A stretch of DNA of 64,000 nt from Plasmodiophora brassicae (taxonomy: Eukaryota; Endomyxa; Phytomyxea; Plasmodiophorida; Plasmodiophoridae). The DNA lies in the NCBI GenBank assembly GCA_039704465.1, contig JASFAU010000001.1:930001-994000 (forward strand), given 5' to 3'. Below are positions 19,979 through 31,840 of this stretch, in pieces; the first letter of the stretch is position 1; each line of letters begins with the position of its first letter. Below the pieces are notes generated by a model that had not been told where the DNA came from, ran no database searches, and saw nothing but the letters and a program-made list of their open reading frames with translations. The translations under genes and the position numbers were made by a program.

Positions 19979-20893
19979 ATGTCGAAAGCAACGGGTGCCA
20001 AGAAGGCCGGCGGTGCCAAGGCGCCTGTGAAGAAGACGTCGGCGAAGTCCAAGTTCCACGAGGAACACGCCCACTTGTTCCAGGCTCGGCCGCGCAACTA
20101 TGGCATTGGTCGCGAAAACGTTCCCGGACGTGATCTGGGACGTTATGTGAAGTGGCCGCGGTACATCCGCATTCAGCGCCAGCGCGCCATCCTCAAGCAG
20201 CGTCTCAAGGCGCCTCCGTCGGTGAACCACTTCACCAACACGCTGGAGAAGGCGCAGTCGACGACCCTGTTCAAGCTGCTGTCCAAGTACCGCCCGGAAA
20301 CTCGCCCGGAGAAGAAGCTCCGACTGCGCGCTGTTGCTGAGAAGGTATTGCAATTGTGTTTGAGCCTATAAACGGAGCGCTAACATGGTCGACAGCTTGC
20401 TGCAGGTGAGACGACGACCACGGAAGCCAAGAAGCCGAAGTTCGTCAAATTCGGCCTTAACCATGTCACGAGCCTCATCGAGAAGGGCAAGGCGAAGATG
20501 GTTGTCATCGCGCACGACGTTGACCCGCTCGAGCTGGTTCTGTGGCTTCCTGCTCTTTGCCGCGCGAAGAACGTCCCCTACTGCATTGTCAAGGGCAAGG
20601 CACGTCTTGGCATGATTGTCCATCAGAAGACTGCTGCTGTTCTCGCTATCACCGATGTCCGCAAGGAGGACCAGGCTACGTTCGATCAGCTCAACAAGGC
20701 GTTCCTTGAGAAGTTCAACAACAACACGGACTCGTTCCGCAAGTGGGGCCGTCACAAGCTTGGCACAAAGGCAACCGCCAAGGTCAACAAGCTGGAACGT
20801 ACGTTTTCTCTGTCGTCGCGTGTGTCTCACGAAGACCTAACGTTGTGTCTAGGCGAGAAATCGAAGGAGATGGCTGCTCTGCAGTCGCAGTAA
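19979..20893 (+). CDS. RPL7A: 60S ribosomal protein eL8 (L7a)
   Basis: Exons 19979..20344, 20396..20798 and 20853..20893 (introns 51 and 54 nt); 269 aa. The N-terminal Lys/Ala-rich leader precedes [40 protein letters not shown] and [11 protein letters not shown]. The core has [20 protein letters not shown] and [13 protein letters not shown], diagnostic of eL8 and its L7Ae RNA-binding fold. It is a structural component of the large ribosomal subunit. The start was chosen by homology; the frame is open further upstream. Confidence 0.96.
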
Positions 20894-21332
20894 GCAGGCA
20901 ATATGCGTCGTTGCATATGGTGCAGAATAAATGCCAACAATCACCACAGAATGGCCCCGTTTGTAGTGCGTTGTGAGGGCAGTTGGCGCTCTTGAAGCCT
21001 GCAATGTGCGGTGTCGCCGGTCTACTGTTCATTTGCTCGTTGGCTTTCTACTATTTTATGTCAACTGTGTTGTTTCTTAGTTGAGGTACGTTTATCAATG
21101 TCGGTTGTTTGAATGCGAGTGCGCCCGGTCGCCGTCCAGTGTCCTCAATACAGTGCTCTTGCGATTCTCTTATGGTGGTCAGTTGTCCGCCTGGCAAGGA
21201 CGAATGACGCGCAGCCGAGTACCTAACATGGGAGTCGGAGAGCTCCGTAACCAGTGATCTGGATCGCGGGCCCATTTTGTGTACCTACGAAGTGTGATCG
21301 GTCGTTTAGTCAGGCGGGGTAAAGCGCGGCAG
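20894..21332. other. Intergenic, no feature seen
   Basis: About 440 bp between the eL8 stop and the CHAP-protein start. It is locally T-rich around 21040-21110. I see no coding segment, repeat or structured RNA. Confidence 0.5.
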
Positions 21333-21980
21333 ATGTTCGCTGTGGCCGTGCTTCGGGTGGCAGTTGCGACCGTCGTCCTGCAGGGGCAACGATCCTTGTC
21401 AAGTTCGGCGGCGCCATTCGGGACGATTCTCGGGGAGACTTGGGGCGGCGTGCAAGTCTACAGTTGCGATTCCGCCACAGCGAATTCGACGTGGATGCAG
21501 AACTACGTTAATGGCGTCTTCACAGGCATCAAGTGGCAGTGCGTCGAGCTCGCTAGACGGTATCTTCTCCTGAACCACGGCGTCGTCTTCGACTCGATCC
21601 CGATGGCCTACGACATCTACGACTTGAAGGATGTGGTTCGCGTTGGCGACCAGTATCGAGAGCCGCTGGTCGCGTATGCGAATGGGTCAACGACTGTCCC
21701 GGAGAGGGGAACGTTGCTAGTATGGGCGGCGGGCGGTTACTATGCCAAGACCGGCCACGTCGCCGTTGTTGTTGACGTGCATGACGGGTACCTCGACATT
21801 GTCGAACAGAATGTCGAGGACACCATCTGGCCACCCGGCAGAGCATATTCTCGCCGCCTGCGAACATCGCGCGATGAACGAACCGGTTCGTTCATCGTGC
21901 ACGACACATTTGCCGATGTGGCGCTTCTCGGATGGATGATGGTCGATGGCTCCTCTAAGCCTATCGTCGCCGAATTATAA
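21333..21980 (+). CDS. Secreted CHAP amidase related to the glutathionylspermidine amidase domain
   Basis: Intronless, 215 aa. A signal peptide starts MFAVAVLRVAVATVVLQG. The rest aligns by pattern with the amidase half of bifunctional glutathionylspermidine/trypanothione synthetases: APFGTILGETWGGVQVYS, IKWQCVELARRYL with the catalytic Cys, TGHVAVVVDV with the catalytic His, EQNVEDT, and a closing TFADVALLGWMM. The synthetase half is absent, so only an amidase or peptidase activity is expected. It could cleave peptide or polyamine amides, or peptidoglycan-type bonds as other CHAP enzymes do. A 26-bp perfect palindrome lies inside the coding region at 21872-21897. Confidence 0.82.
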   Translation: MFAVAVLRVAVATVVLQGQRSLSSSAAPFGTILGETWGGVQVYSCDSATANSTWMQNYVNGVFTGIKWQCVELARRYLLLNHGVVFDSIPMAYDIYDLKDVVRVGDQYREPLVAYANGSTTVPERGTLLVWAAGGYYAKTGHVAVVVDVHDGYLDIVEQNVEDTIWPPGRAYSRRLRTSRDERTGSFIVHDTFADVALLGWMMVDGSSKPIVAEL

Positions 21981-22066
21981 ACGTCAAGAGAACGTCGTTG
22001 CCTAACCATTCCGTCGCCTGTAGTCGTTGAGCCGGGGCAGGTATTGTTATATACGCAGCGGGGACA

Positions 22067-22586
22067 TTAGGTCTCGGGTCGTTCGCCTTCGTTGTTGTTG
22101 ACCAGGCATTGTACCAACTGACGTTCGACCCAGGCCGCTATGAACGTATCGGTGCTCGGCAGATTGTAACTCAGCATGACGCGACGTCCCGTCTTTATGG
22201 CTACAGCATTCAGAGTCAGAAGAGCCGCGGCAAACCGGTCGTGCGTTTGGCAAATTCAACGAACCGAGACGACGGCATAACGACGATCGTTCCAGGTTGT
22301 CGTCGCCGTTTGATACGAGCTGTGTATGTGCAGGCACATCCGACTATGCCACTTGTCAGCAGGCTTTAGGTATGGGATTGCGTCGGGAATATCCTACGTA
22401 GGGCGTCCTCGTCGCCATCGACAAATCCTTCAGGTCCCCTGGTTTCAGCCCGACGTATGCGTAGACGGTGCGGCGCATCGTCACAATCTGGAACTGAACA
22501 GGCACCTGCCCCGACGCCGATTCATACACGGCATCTGTGGATCGGACCTCCAGATCGCGTCGCCCGCCGTCCACGATCGCCGCCAT
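22067..22586 (-). CDS. PSMG4: Proteasome assembly chaperone 4
   Basis: Exons 22398..22586, 22265..22343 and 22067..22200 (introns 54 and 64 nt); 133 aa. The order VPVQFQIVTMRRTVYAYVG, then LCRRLAIKTGRRVMLSYNL, then STDTFIAAWVERQLV reproduces the PSMG4 pattern: a central strand, RLA-K-T strand-helix and SYNL strand. The family pairs with PSMG3 and assists assembly of the proteasome alpha ring. Recognition depends on three spliced fragments that all keep frame; the N-terminal 40 residues are poorly conserved. Confidence 0.75.
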
Positions 22587-22789
22587 GTGCCGTTCTGCTG
22601 CTGCAGGCGCACGCACTGCGCGACACGAAGCAGATCGCTTCGGCAATCCAGCCCCACCGCCGTCCAGCGTGCAATGCCTCCAGACACGCTTCCCAGAAGG
22701 AACCGGCGCAAGTTCTTCCAGGAGGGAGAGGGTCGGCAGGTGCGTCTGAGTCCAGCCTGCATGTGTCGGAGTCGCGGACGCGAGTTGGC

Positions 22790-22990
22790 GCGTGCCTTCT
22801 CTGCAAGAGCCAGACCCAGGACGGCAAGCTCATGCAGAGCAACACAACTGTTTGGTGCAGCGTCTGCCGGATGCTGCTGCGCAAGGTTCCGTTTGGCGAC
22901 AACGCCAAATCGTGTTTTGAAAGGTTCCACGATCCAAACGACAACTTGGAGGTAATCCTGCGGCCGACCAGTCGCGGTGGCGGTGTTCGC
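22790..22990 (+). pseudogene. Remnant of a PiggyBac-like transposase C-terminal zinc domain
   Basis: A plus-strand frame contains CLLCKSQ, then WCSVCRMLL, then SCFERFHDPND, that is CxxC...CxxC...C..FH. This is the spacing of the cysteine-rich tail of PiggyBac-type (DDE_Tnp_1_7) transposases. No catalytic DDD domain or terminal repeats are visible, and flanking frames decay. It lies in the 628-bp gap between the PSMG4 start and the UFD1 stop. Identification is by spacing only. Confidence 0.4.
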
Positions 22991-23214
22991 GGTCGACGTG
23001 GGTATGAGAATGCCCAATCGATATGCTGTGACAACGCCCCTCGGTTGGTTGATGCGACGATGCCGACGGCTGCGAAACCGAATATCGTACTGCGCAGCAC
23101 GTCGAAGGATCGGACACATTGTACGAACGTGCCCGGCACACATACGCAAGGCACAGGAGACATGGATCATAGAAATACTGTACGGTTGTATGGGCAACGT
23201 GAGCGCTGGAGCCA

Positions 23215-24509
23215 TCATTGCAGGCTGCGGCCAGGGGACATGATCGACGGGCGCGACGGCGTCAGCGGTTCTCGTTTGATGAGTCGTCGGCGGTGCGTGA
23301 CGGGATCGGTTTCGTAGAAGTAACGCCACTGACCCTAATGAACCGGTAAGTGTCGCGCCCGCACGATGCCCCAAACCAGACCATGACCAGACCTGTTCCA
23401 CGACACTCTTCCTTGGACCTGTGCCGGGGGTCGCGGCGGGTGCAGGCGATGATGCCGATGCAACATCAGGCGAGCCCGTCGGCGCCGGATCTTTCAGTCT
23501 GTACCCACCGGGTCGTGCTGACAAGGGAGTTGTGGACGGGGCCGTTATCGAGGACGAAGAAGCGCGATTAGCGGATTGTTCAGGCGACGCAGCTGCGTTG
23601 GAATAGACAACAGGGGTGGGGGTCGGAGGAGAAGGGTCCTGGACTCTCGGGACAAACACAGGTTCGACATAATCTTTCGGCGGGTCGAACTCGACTTGGA
23701 CGTCTGTATCGATCAACGAGATCGCATTACTGGCGTTTTCGGGTTTTACATCAACGATGTCGATCAGGAACTCGGTATCCGCATACGATATCAGGATCGT
23801 CTCGCCTTTCGTTAGACACGAATAGGAACGTAGCGATCTAGCCGACTACGGTTAGATGGCAAACGGATTAAGTACGGCTAACGTTGATCTGACTTTTCCA
23901 GGACGGCTCTGGGGTTGCTCAGTTCGATGAACTTCGTCGCATGCGGCTGAATCTTCACGTAGGTTCCTTTCGGCAAAACTGTGCTTGTAAATGTGGCTCT
24001 CTGGTCGGTCGTGAGGCCCAGCGAGTTCATAGCCGTCAACGGTATATACGCGATGCCTTCCGGTGCGGAAAACTCGATGACACCGACATGCGTGTTCAAC
24101 GAGTTGGATTCGTTGACCAGCGAAAACATCATTGGGTACTCGACATTAGAGCGTGCTGAACGCTGAATCAGCGGCAATGTCTGGACACAGTATACGATCG
24201 ATCCTCACTTAGCCGGGCTAATGCAGACGGTGGAAGGATCACTGGCAGCAGATTCAGATGTGTGCCAAACGGCACATAGTGCACAAACTTGTACCTTTGT
24301 TGCCCATCTCAAGATGGTCCTTGTTGGCGAACGCCATCGGCAGCGCCCTGTACGTCTCCTTGAACACGGATAGGCGTCGCGGAGCATGCTGCCCGCCGTT
24401 GAAGAAACCACTGAGGCCGTCCGCCAACGACTGAAACTATAACCACAGCCCGCCGTATGGGTCAGCATTCCCGCCATGCCCGTCGTACAGCGCCTCCTAC
24501 CAAGTCCAT
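23215..24509 (-). CDS. UFD1: Ubiquitin fusion degradation protein 1
   Basis: Six exons: 24501..24509, 24295..24430, 24209..24241, 23894..24155, 23393..23837, 23215..23334; introns 53-70 nt; 334 aa, frame kept at all five junctions. The UFD1 fold is clear: VILPPSALARL, RSNVEYPMMFSLVNE, THVGVIEFSAPEGIAYIPL, TYVKIQPHATKFIELSNPRA, SLRSYSCLTKGETILISY and SLIDTDVQVEFDPPKDYVEP. UFD1 partners NPL4 as adaptor of the p97/Cdc48 segregase in ER-associated and ubiquitin-dependent degradation. The tail is Pro/Ala/Ser-rich with a conserved-looking basic end. The 9-nt first exon is the least certain. Confidence 0.93.
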
Positions 24510-24841
24510 TGCCCAGACGTCACGCGAACACGGTATTGGACCACGGACTTCAGATCAGCCACACACGAACGCGATGCCGACCCTGGATCCCGAACGGCAA
24601 CCCGTCGCTTGTCCCGTACATGACGCGCTGGAATCATCCCTCCTGCAGTTCGCCACTATCGCCGTCCTACGGAACGCGCCCATTGGCAAATACGCACAGT
24701 CATACGGTCAATGAAGATATGTATCGTACCCCGTCGTCAGCGCTCTCTTAACGCTAGCGCATGCACAAACGATGCCACTGGCGCATGAGTAGTGCATTCG
24801 CGGGTGATCTTGTCGGGTGCGCGGTGTAAGGGTTTATGTGG

Positions 24842-24892
24842 AGCGTGTCAGACCAGGCCAGCACATACGATAATAGCCAGGCAGGTTCATCC
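24842..24892. repeat. Inverted copy of part of prefoldin-3 intron 2
   Basis: In the 423-bp gap between the UFD1 and prefoldin-3 starts, this segment is an imperfect reverse complement of 25149-25197 inside prefoldin intron 25145..25206. Shared words include GAACCTGCCTGG and GTATGTGCTGGCCTG. The rest of the gap shows no gene. Confidence 0.7.
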
Positions 24893-24932
24893 GCCATCCC
24901 CAGGCGAGGCTCGCGCAGTTGGCGGACTGCGA

Positions 24933-25743
24933 ATGGGCAGCCGAATGGAGGAGGCGTCGGGTTCCGCCGATGACAACAGCAGGAACATCCCTCGCGCGAC
25001 CTTCATCGTCGGTGCAGGCGGTCGTGCTGGAACGGTGCAATGATCTGATGTGGGTCGGTGCAGGAGGACATAGCCGGCCATGTCCAGGGCAAGGATATTC
25101 AGGCCATCATGAAGGCCATCTCCGAAGTCTACGGCAAGTACAAGGTTGGGGTGAACCTGCCTGGCCATGGTATGTGCTGGCCTGCTCTGACGTGCTTCCA
25201 ATATAGTTCATGGAAGGACGACTGGTCCAGCAGAAGCGATCGCTATTAGGCAAGATGCCTGATATCCGCCGTGCGATTGGTGAGCGATCTCGCGTCACGA
25301 CGCTTCTATACCTGATATCTTGCAGATGTCCTGGAGATGCTCATTGAGAAGCACAAGGAAGGCGAGGAAAACGGGGAGATAGTCCCTGTCGAGATGCGGT
25401 ACAAGCTGGCCGACAATGTGTTCGGACGGGCGACGGTTAATCCTGGTGACGGCAAGGTCGATGCTTGGAGTATCATTCAGGCCAGCGCTACTGTTCTGAC
25501 TGCTGAAGCTGACAGGTAATGCTGTGGATCGGAGCGAACATCATGATGGAGTATTCGTACGAGGAGGCGATGTCGCTGTTGCAGAAGAATCTCGAGTCGG
25601 CATCGGCGACGTATGCTTCGCTGGACATAGACCTAACGTTCCTGAAAGACCAGATCACCATCTCCGAGGTCAACATCGCCCGGCTGCACAACTACAACGT
25701 CGCCCAGAAGGAGAAGGCCAAGGCCGCTGCGGTCTCCAGCTGA
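24933..25743 (+). CDS. PFDN3: Prefoldin subunit 3
   Basis: Exons 24933..25007, 25064..25144, 25207..25279, 25326..25456, 25516..25743; introns 46-62 nt; 195 aa (usual about 197). It has the NIPRATFIEDI entry, an EVYGKYKFMEGRL coil, the EMRYKLADNVFGRATV hairpin, VMLWIGANIMMEYSYEEA and LDIDLTFLKDQITISEVN. Prefoldin is a hexameric chaperone that delivers actin and tubulin to CCT. A second in-frame ATG at 24945 is possible. Confidence 0.93.
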
Positions 25744-25838
25744 TTGTCAATATCAACCGAGAATCACTTATAGTCACTATGGAGTTTATCATTAAGGCAT
25801 CTCCTATCATGGGGATCGATGCCAAATGCTAGTTGCTG

Positions 25839-26453
25839 TTACTCGGACGACAGATCAAGGTCATCGATGCTGAGCCGCTTCTGCGTCGACTCGATCGAAC
25901 GGCGGGACCGGCGCCGATTCAGATGCGGCGCTCCTGGAATAGCGGAACTGCACGTCGGCGGCGGAGATGGGCATTCCTTCGCTGTAGACTTTGGCGTCGT
26001 CAACGACGACTCGGCTCCGGCGGACCCGCCCTCTGCATCACTGCGTGATTCCCTGGCCCATGAACAACGATCCGGGACCGTACCATGGACGTCATCGCCT
26101 TCTCCGGCGGTGCCGGGTGCCACCTTCGTATCAATAGGAGCTAACTGTCCCGCGATTCCTTCCATGACCACCTCGGCCGCAATAGGTGACAGCGGCACCG
26201 ACACGGGTGTGCTCTGCCTTGAACCTAGGTAGGAAGATATCTTCTGGCCTGTGACGACAGCGCCGTCACCCTGCGACCGTGCGCGCGCCAGGAAGCGTGC
26301 AAACGCACCAGAGTATCTTCTCTACACAGTCGCCGCTCACAGCCAACAGTCATGAGGCTGTCACGGACTCGCGGACAACCGGCCAAGACAAGCCGCCGTT
26401 GGCGTTACTGCCATCAAGGGAAGTATGTAAGTGATGCTCAAGACAGAAACCAT
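25839..26453 (-). CDS. Hypothetical low-complexity protein
   Basis: A long open frame 25839..26321 is preceded by a good acceptor (TGTGTAG). It could join a short exon 26409..26453 or 26409..26414, giving about 162-175 aa. The product is rich in Ser, Pro, Ala and Gly, with a basic Arg/Ser stretch and an SIDDLDLSSE end. No domain is recognised. It lies between convergent prefoldin 3 and the kinase gene. Real coding status is uncertain. Confidence 0.3.
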
Positions 26454-26517
26454 GCATGACAAACGTGTGGGGGAATACGGCCATTTGTATGTATTCTTGG
26501 GCGTTGAAGGTGCGTGA

Positions 26518-28337
<1,820 letters not shown>

Positions 28338-28560
28338 CGCAACGACATTTTTAAGGGCGGCGGGAGGCCACACTTCCCCACGAGTCAGGCTGCCGGGCGC
28401 TGCCGTCTGCGCTGTCGCCGTCACAGTTCGTACTTTCGCCTGTCCGTTTCGACAGTATGGGTGTAATACAAGCAGTACCTGGTGCCGGGCATCAATCGTG
28501 TTCGTCCTGGGGATCGCGACATGACGTCGACCACGATCGGCCGCTCTGCTCAAACGCGTT

Positions 28561-29043
28561 ATGGAGGCGACGCCCTGTACAGGAGGAGCGGCGATGTTGG
28601 TCCGGCATCTTGATGGTCCACTGATCATGAGTTGGCGTCCCGTCTTCGTGGATGGTCACTGGCAGTTCACAGCGAACATTGCCAGTCCCTCTGAGGTCCC
28701 TTGCAAGTCTATCATCAGTCTCCTCCGGGACGAGGGCTCCAGCGAATGCCATGGCGCTGTTGTCGATGGGACTATCGTCGCCACGACGATCGCGCTCTGG
28801 GCCGGCTACACTATCAGCCATGGGTTCTTCGGCAGCCAAAGCCGCGTTGGGACCTCCCTAGGGCACATGCAAGGATGTGCCCAGGGCTACTTTGGTGATT
28901 CGCAGTGTATGATTCGTGACCCAGAATCCGGCCTGGTCGTCAAGTTTGAAACCAGCACGGAGGTGCCCGCTGCACAGTACGTCCCAGACTCTCAGCCCTG
29001 TTCATGGCTTCATTTTCAGTACATTCAACCGTTGCCTAACTAA
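28561..29043 (+). CDS. Hypothetical protein
   Basis: Intronless frame of 160 aa, divergent from the kinase gene (224 bp between starts). Features: a WRPVFVDGHWQF strand-like segment, a mildly hydrophobic stretch (GTIVATTIALWAGYTI) and scattered cysteines. No signal peptide and no recognised family. The even residue use and absence of a rival minus-strand gene favour it being real. Confidence 0.4.
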   Translation: MEATPCTGGAAMLVRHLDGPLIMSWRPVFVDGHWQFTANIASPSEVPCKSIISLLRDEGSSECHGAVVDGTIVATTIALWAGYTISHGFFGSQSRVGTSLGHMQGCAQGYFGDSQCMIRDPESGLVVKFETSTEVPAAQYVPDSQPCSWLHFQYIQPLPN

Positions 29044-29112
29044 TCGCCAACCGTGTGCGCCTGCTCCGGTAGACGTCATCAGCACAGGGTTTCGCAGAAC
29101 ACGCTCGCCGCG

Positions 29113-29703
29113 TTACACTGATGATTCCTCTCTGGGCAAGGAGCATTCCCACACCTGGTCAATGTCTGGAATACCGGCAAGCGTAACGCCAAACAGCTTC
29201 GTCTGGCCCGTCCATTCGAACCCGAATTTCCGGTAGAACCGCTTGGCTTTCTCGTTCTGCGCGTGAACGCCAAGCCAGGCGGTGTTGGCGACCTGGCGCG
29301 CCCTCCACATGACGTGCTGCATGAGCTCGCCCGCCAGCCCTGTCCGATGGTACCGGGAATGGAAGTAGAACTTCTGGATCTCGACGCAGGGACCCGGGCC
29401 GCTCACACCCTGTTCCCGAACGTCGAACAGCAGCTGAGCGTACCCGGCCGGCGCGTATCTCGCATCGGTTTCGCCAGGAGCCTTGCCATCCAGAACCTCC
29501 AGGACGTACACCTCGTGGGCGCCGTTCCCCAGAACGCCCTTGTAGTACTCAACGTCGAGCTGCGACGCGAACAGGTCGACGTCGCGGGGCGTGTAGATCG
29601 GGTGGTTCGCCCACGTCTCCCGGAACGTCTCGGACGCGAGCTCCGACACCTGACCCGCGTCGTCTATCGAGCACAGCTGGATCCGGTGCCCGACCGGCGG
29701 CAT
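29113..29703 (-). CDS. GNAT-family N-acetyltransferase
   Basis: Intronless, 196 aa. The acetyl-CoA site region reads VEIQKFYFHSRYHRTGLAGELMQ, equivalent to the V/I-x-x-x-R/Q-x-x-G-x-G/A loop and helix. It is followed by WLGVHAQNEKAKRFYRKFGF, the motif B ending of small-molecule and spermidine-type acetyltransferases. It ends with LFGVTLAG. The substrate cannot be predicted. The start at 29703 follows the IQ-like gene stop by 131 bp; the frame is continuous with that gene only by chance. Confidence 0.85.
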   Translation of the reverse strand: MPPVGHRIQLCSIDDAGQVSELASETFRETWANHPIYTPRDVDLFASQLDVEYYKGVLGNGAHEVYVLEVLDGKAPGETDARYAPAGYAQLLFDVREQGVSGPGPCVEIQKFYFHSRYHRTGLAGELMQHVMWRARQVANTAWLGVHAQNEKAKRFYRKFGFEWTGQTKLFGVTLAGIPDIDQVWECSLPREESSV

Positions 29704-29834
29704 GTGGTGCCCGCGAGGGCCGAAGCAGGTTCCTGTCGCTCTAGAAGCGCGGCGCGCGCACGCGGACGGCCACCTTTGGACGGTTGCGCCCGGGCTTCGG
29801 GTCAACGTTAACAACGTTGACCCTCGGGGGCAGG

Positions 29835-31458
29835 TTATATTGGTATGGTGCGTCTGACGGGCGCCTGCTGGCGTCGTCGACGCGGGTTCTTGTGGGGCCG
29901 GGCGGCCTTGACCTTGGACATGATGTCGGAGCGCCACGCGCGTTCCTGATGGAGGACCTGCATGCGGAACCAGATCTCGCGGCGCAGGAAGCCGCTGGCG
30001 GTCAGCTCGATGGAGATGCCGGCCCGGCGCCTGCGGAGCACGTCGCGGAACGCGATCCTGGCCTGGTCGTAGACGCGATCCGTCAACCTGGAGCAGATCA
30101 TGTGCTCGAGGAGCAGGCAGCGTCGCGACCGACGCGGTCGCTTGGCGGTCCGGATCGCGTCCTGGATCCGGTCCCAGATGAAATCCAGTCGGGCGTACCG
30201 GACGCGTTTCATCTCCCGCCACCAGCGCTGCACCTTGGTGGCGTTGTCCAGCATATGGTGCACCGACCTGAAGAACGTGGCACGCAGCGACGAGTTCTCG
30301 AAGAAATCTGTTCGTTCCCTGCCTCAGCAACGGCCCCGTTATGCGCACCGGCCACAGGTACGTACCGATGATATTCGTCAGGGCGCGGATTTCGATGCGA
30401 CGACGCGTGTAGGCGCGTCGCCTGCGAACGGCACGAGCGCAGGCGGCATGGGCGGCGACGACATCGTCTATCGTGTACGTGAAACCCGCGTCCCTGCGCT
30501 TGCGGAAGCGGTAGACCCAGGCGCGTAAACGCGTCACGATGACGGCAACTCGTCGGAACTGGCCAATGGGTTAGTCGGGGAGGTCGCCGGAACGGAGACA
30601 GGCCGACCTTATGCCCGAGATGGTTTCGCCAGACGGCGTGGGAGAATCCTTGCGCGTATCGCAGGACAGTGCCGATGGCGATCCAGGTCCTCAGACGATG
30701 TTTGACCCGCTCCCTCGTTCGTTCCGACATGATCATCCGCTCGTACTTCTTCTGTAGCCGCTCCAGGCGGCACCTCTCGATCTGCTGTTTGCGCAGGCGG
30801 ACAGTCAGCATGTGCTCTTCGTTGCGCTGCCTGCGAACGGCAACGGGCGTCGGCACCCTAACATGATCTCAGGTCGCGGCATGTGTCACATACAACGACG
30901 CGCTCACCTGCGAGAAACATGTGCCTTGGAAGGCGGGTCGAGTTCGTTGGGAGGGAGGACGGTCACGTGGACCCTAGGCAAGACGGCATCGTAGTTGATT
31001 CGAAGCGCCCCGGGCCCAGGGTCACGATCGGCAATATCCGGGTCCTGCGTCTGACGCCTCGCAAGCGTCGCCCATGAGCGGACGTGCGGTGCTGGTCTCT
31101 GACGTGACCCGAGGTTGGGGTCGGACGGCTCCCAGTACGATGCCTTCTTGGCGGGTTTCAACCCCTCGATGATGGTCACGCTGGATGTGCGGGTTATAGG
31201 CGGCGCTGTCCAGATTGGGGCATGCGTCAATGGGATTCGGGGCGACACGATATCGCGGACGATGGGGCCCACGTCCGGTTCGGATTCACCGAAGCGCAGC
31301 AGGCCAGACGAGGCCCGGACCAGGCGATCCGACAGGCGCGGCACGAAACGGAACTCGTGGACGGGGAAGACGGCGGGCGTCAGACGAGGTCGCGGTGGTA
31401 TCCAACGCGCAAGTCGAACCACTGCGTCCTCGTCGCTGAACGGATGACAGACAACCAT
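29835..31458 (-). CDS. Basic helical protein with IQ-like segment, unknown, possibly ciliary
   Basis: Four exons: 30908..31458, 30608..30857, 30366..30558, 29835..30307; introns 49-58 nt; 488 aa in frame. The N-terminal 180 residues are Pro/Arg-rich. They are followed by helices rich in Arg and aromatic residues: LRKQQIERCRLERLQKKYER, RLRAWVYRFRKRRD, ATKVQRWWREMKRVRYARL. The last resembles an IQ motif. The C-terminus is very basic. The style recalls axonemal or centriolar proteins, but no family is recognised. Confidence 0.65.
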
Positions 31459-31554
31459 GACGGCGCCCACCCTCTATCATTTAACCGATCGTCACCGTAC
31501 AGGCGTGCGGACCGTTCCCTTTATACTGGTCATTCACGCGACTTGGATATTGCA

Positions 31555-31755
31555 TCAGACTGGAGACGCCGACGACGACGGGCGCATCGCTCCGGGTAGG
31601 CACAGGTAGAACGGGCCAGCGACCGGTATGAGGACGAGGACGACCCCGAGCAGCACCTTCAGGAACCGGGACACGCTCGCATGGACCAGAGCGTAGGCGC
31701 CGATGGCCCAGAACACGACCACGACGACGAGAGCGGCCAGTGCCTGCAGTCCCAT
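31555..31755 (-). CDS. Small two-helix membrane protein
   Basis: 66 aa, intronless. There are two hydrophobic helices: residues 5-28 (ALAALVVVVVFWAIGAYALV) and 34-52 (LKVLLGVVLVLIPVAGPFYL). Similar in size and layout to PLD-nuclease N-terminal or other small hydrophobic proteins, but not assignable. It is followed upstream by a 33-bp tandem repeat. Confidence 0.45.
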   Translation of the reverse strand: MGLQALAALVVVVVFWAIGAYALVHASVSRFLKVLLGVVLVLIPVAGPFYLCLPGAMRPSSSASPV

Positions 31756-31840
31756 CGCCGGCCGCCGTCTAAGGCAGAATGCGCCACCGACCTCCGATCC
31801 GCAGTGCCCATGTTGTCTCCCCGCGACTTTCGAACTGCCG

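Noticed and set aside
22109..22369. A plus-strand frame with a hydrophobic start
   Set aside because: It is antisense to PSMG4 exons 2 and 3, which keep frame and match the family.
22481..23716. A 411-codon minus-strand open frame
   Set aside because: Only its first part is UFD1 exon 5. The rest reads through an intron, the last UFD1 exon in the wrong frame, and intergenic DNA. Spliced UFD1 ends at 23215.
29113..30537. A 474-codon minus-strand open frame suggesting an Arg-rich protein fused to an acetyltransferase
   Set aside because: The upstream half follows the IQ-like gene out of frame past its real splice sites. The true IQ-like gene stops at 29835 in another frame and the acetyltransferase has its own ATG at 29703.
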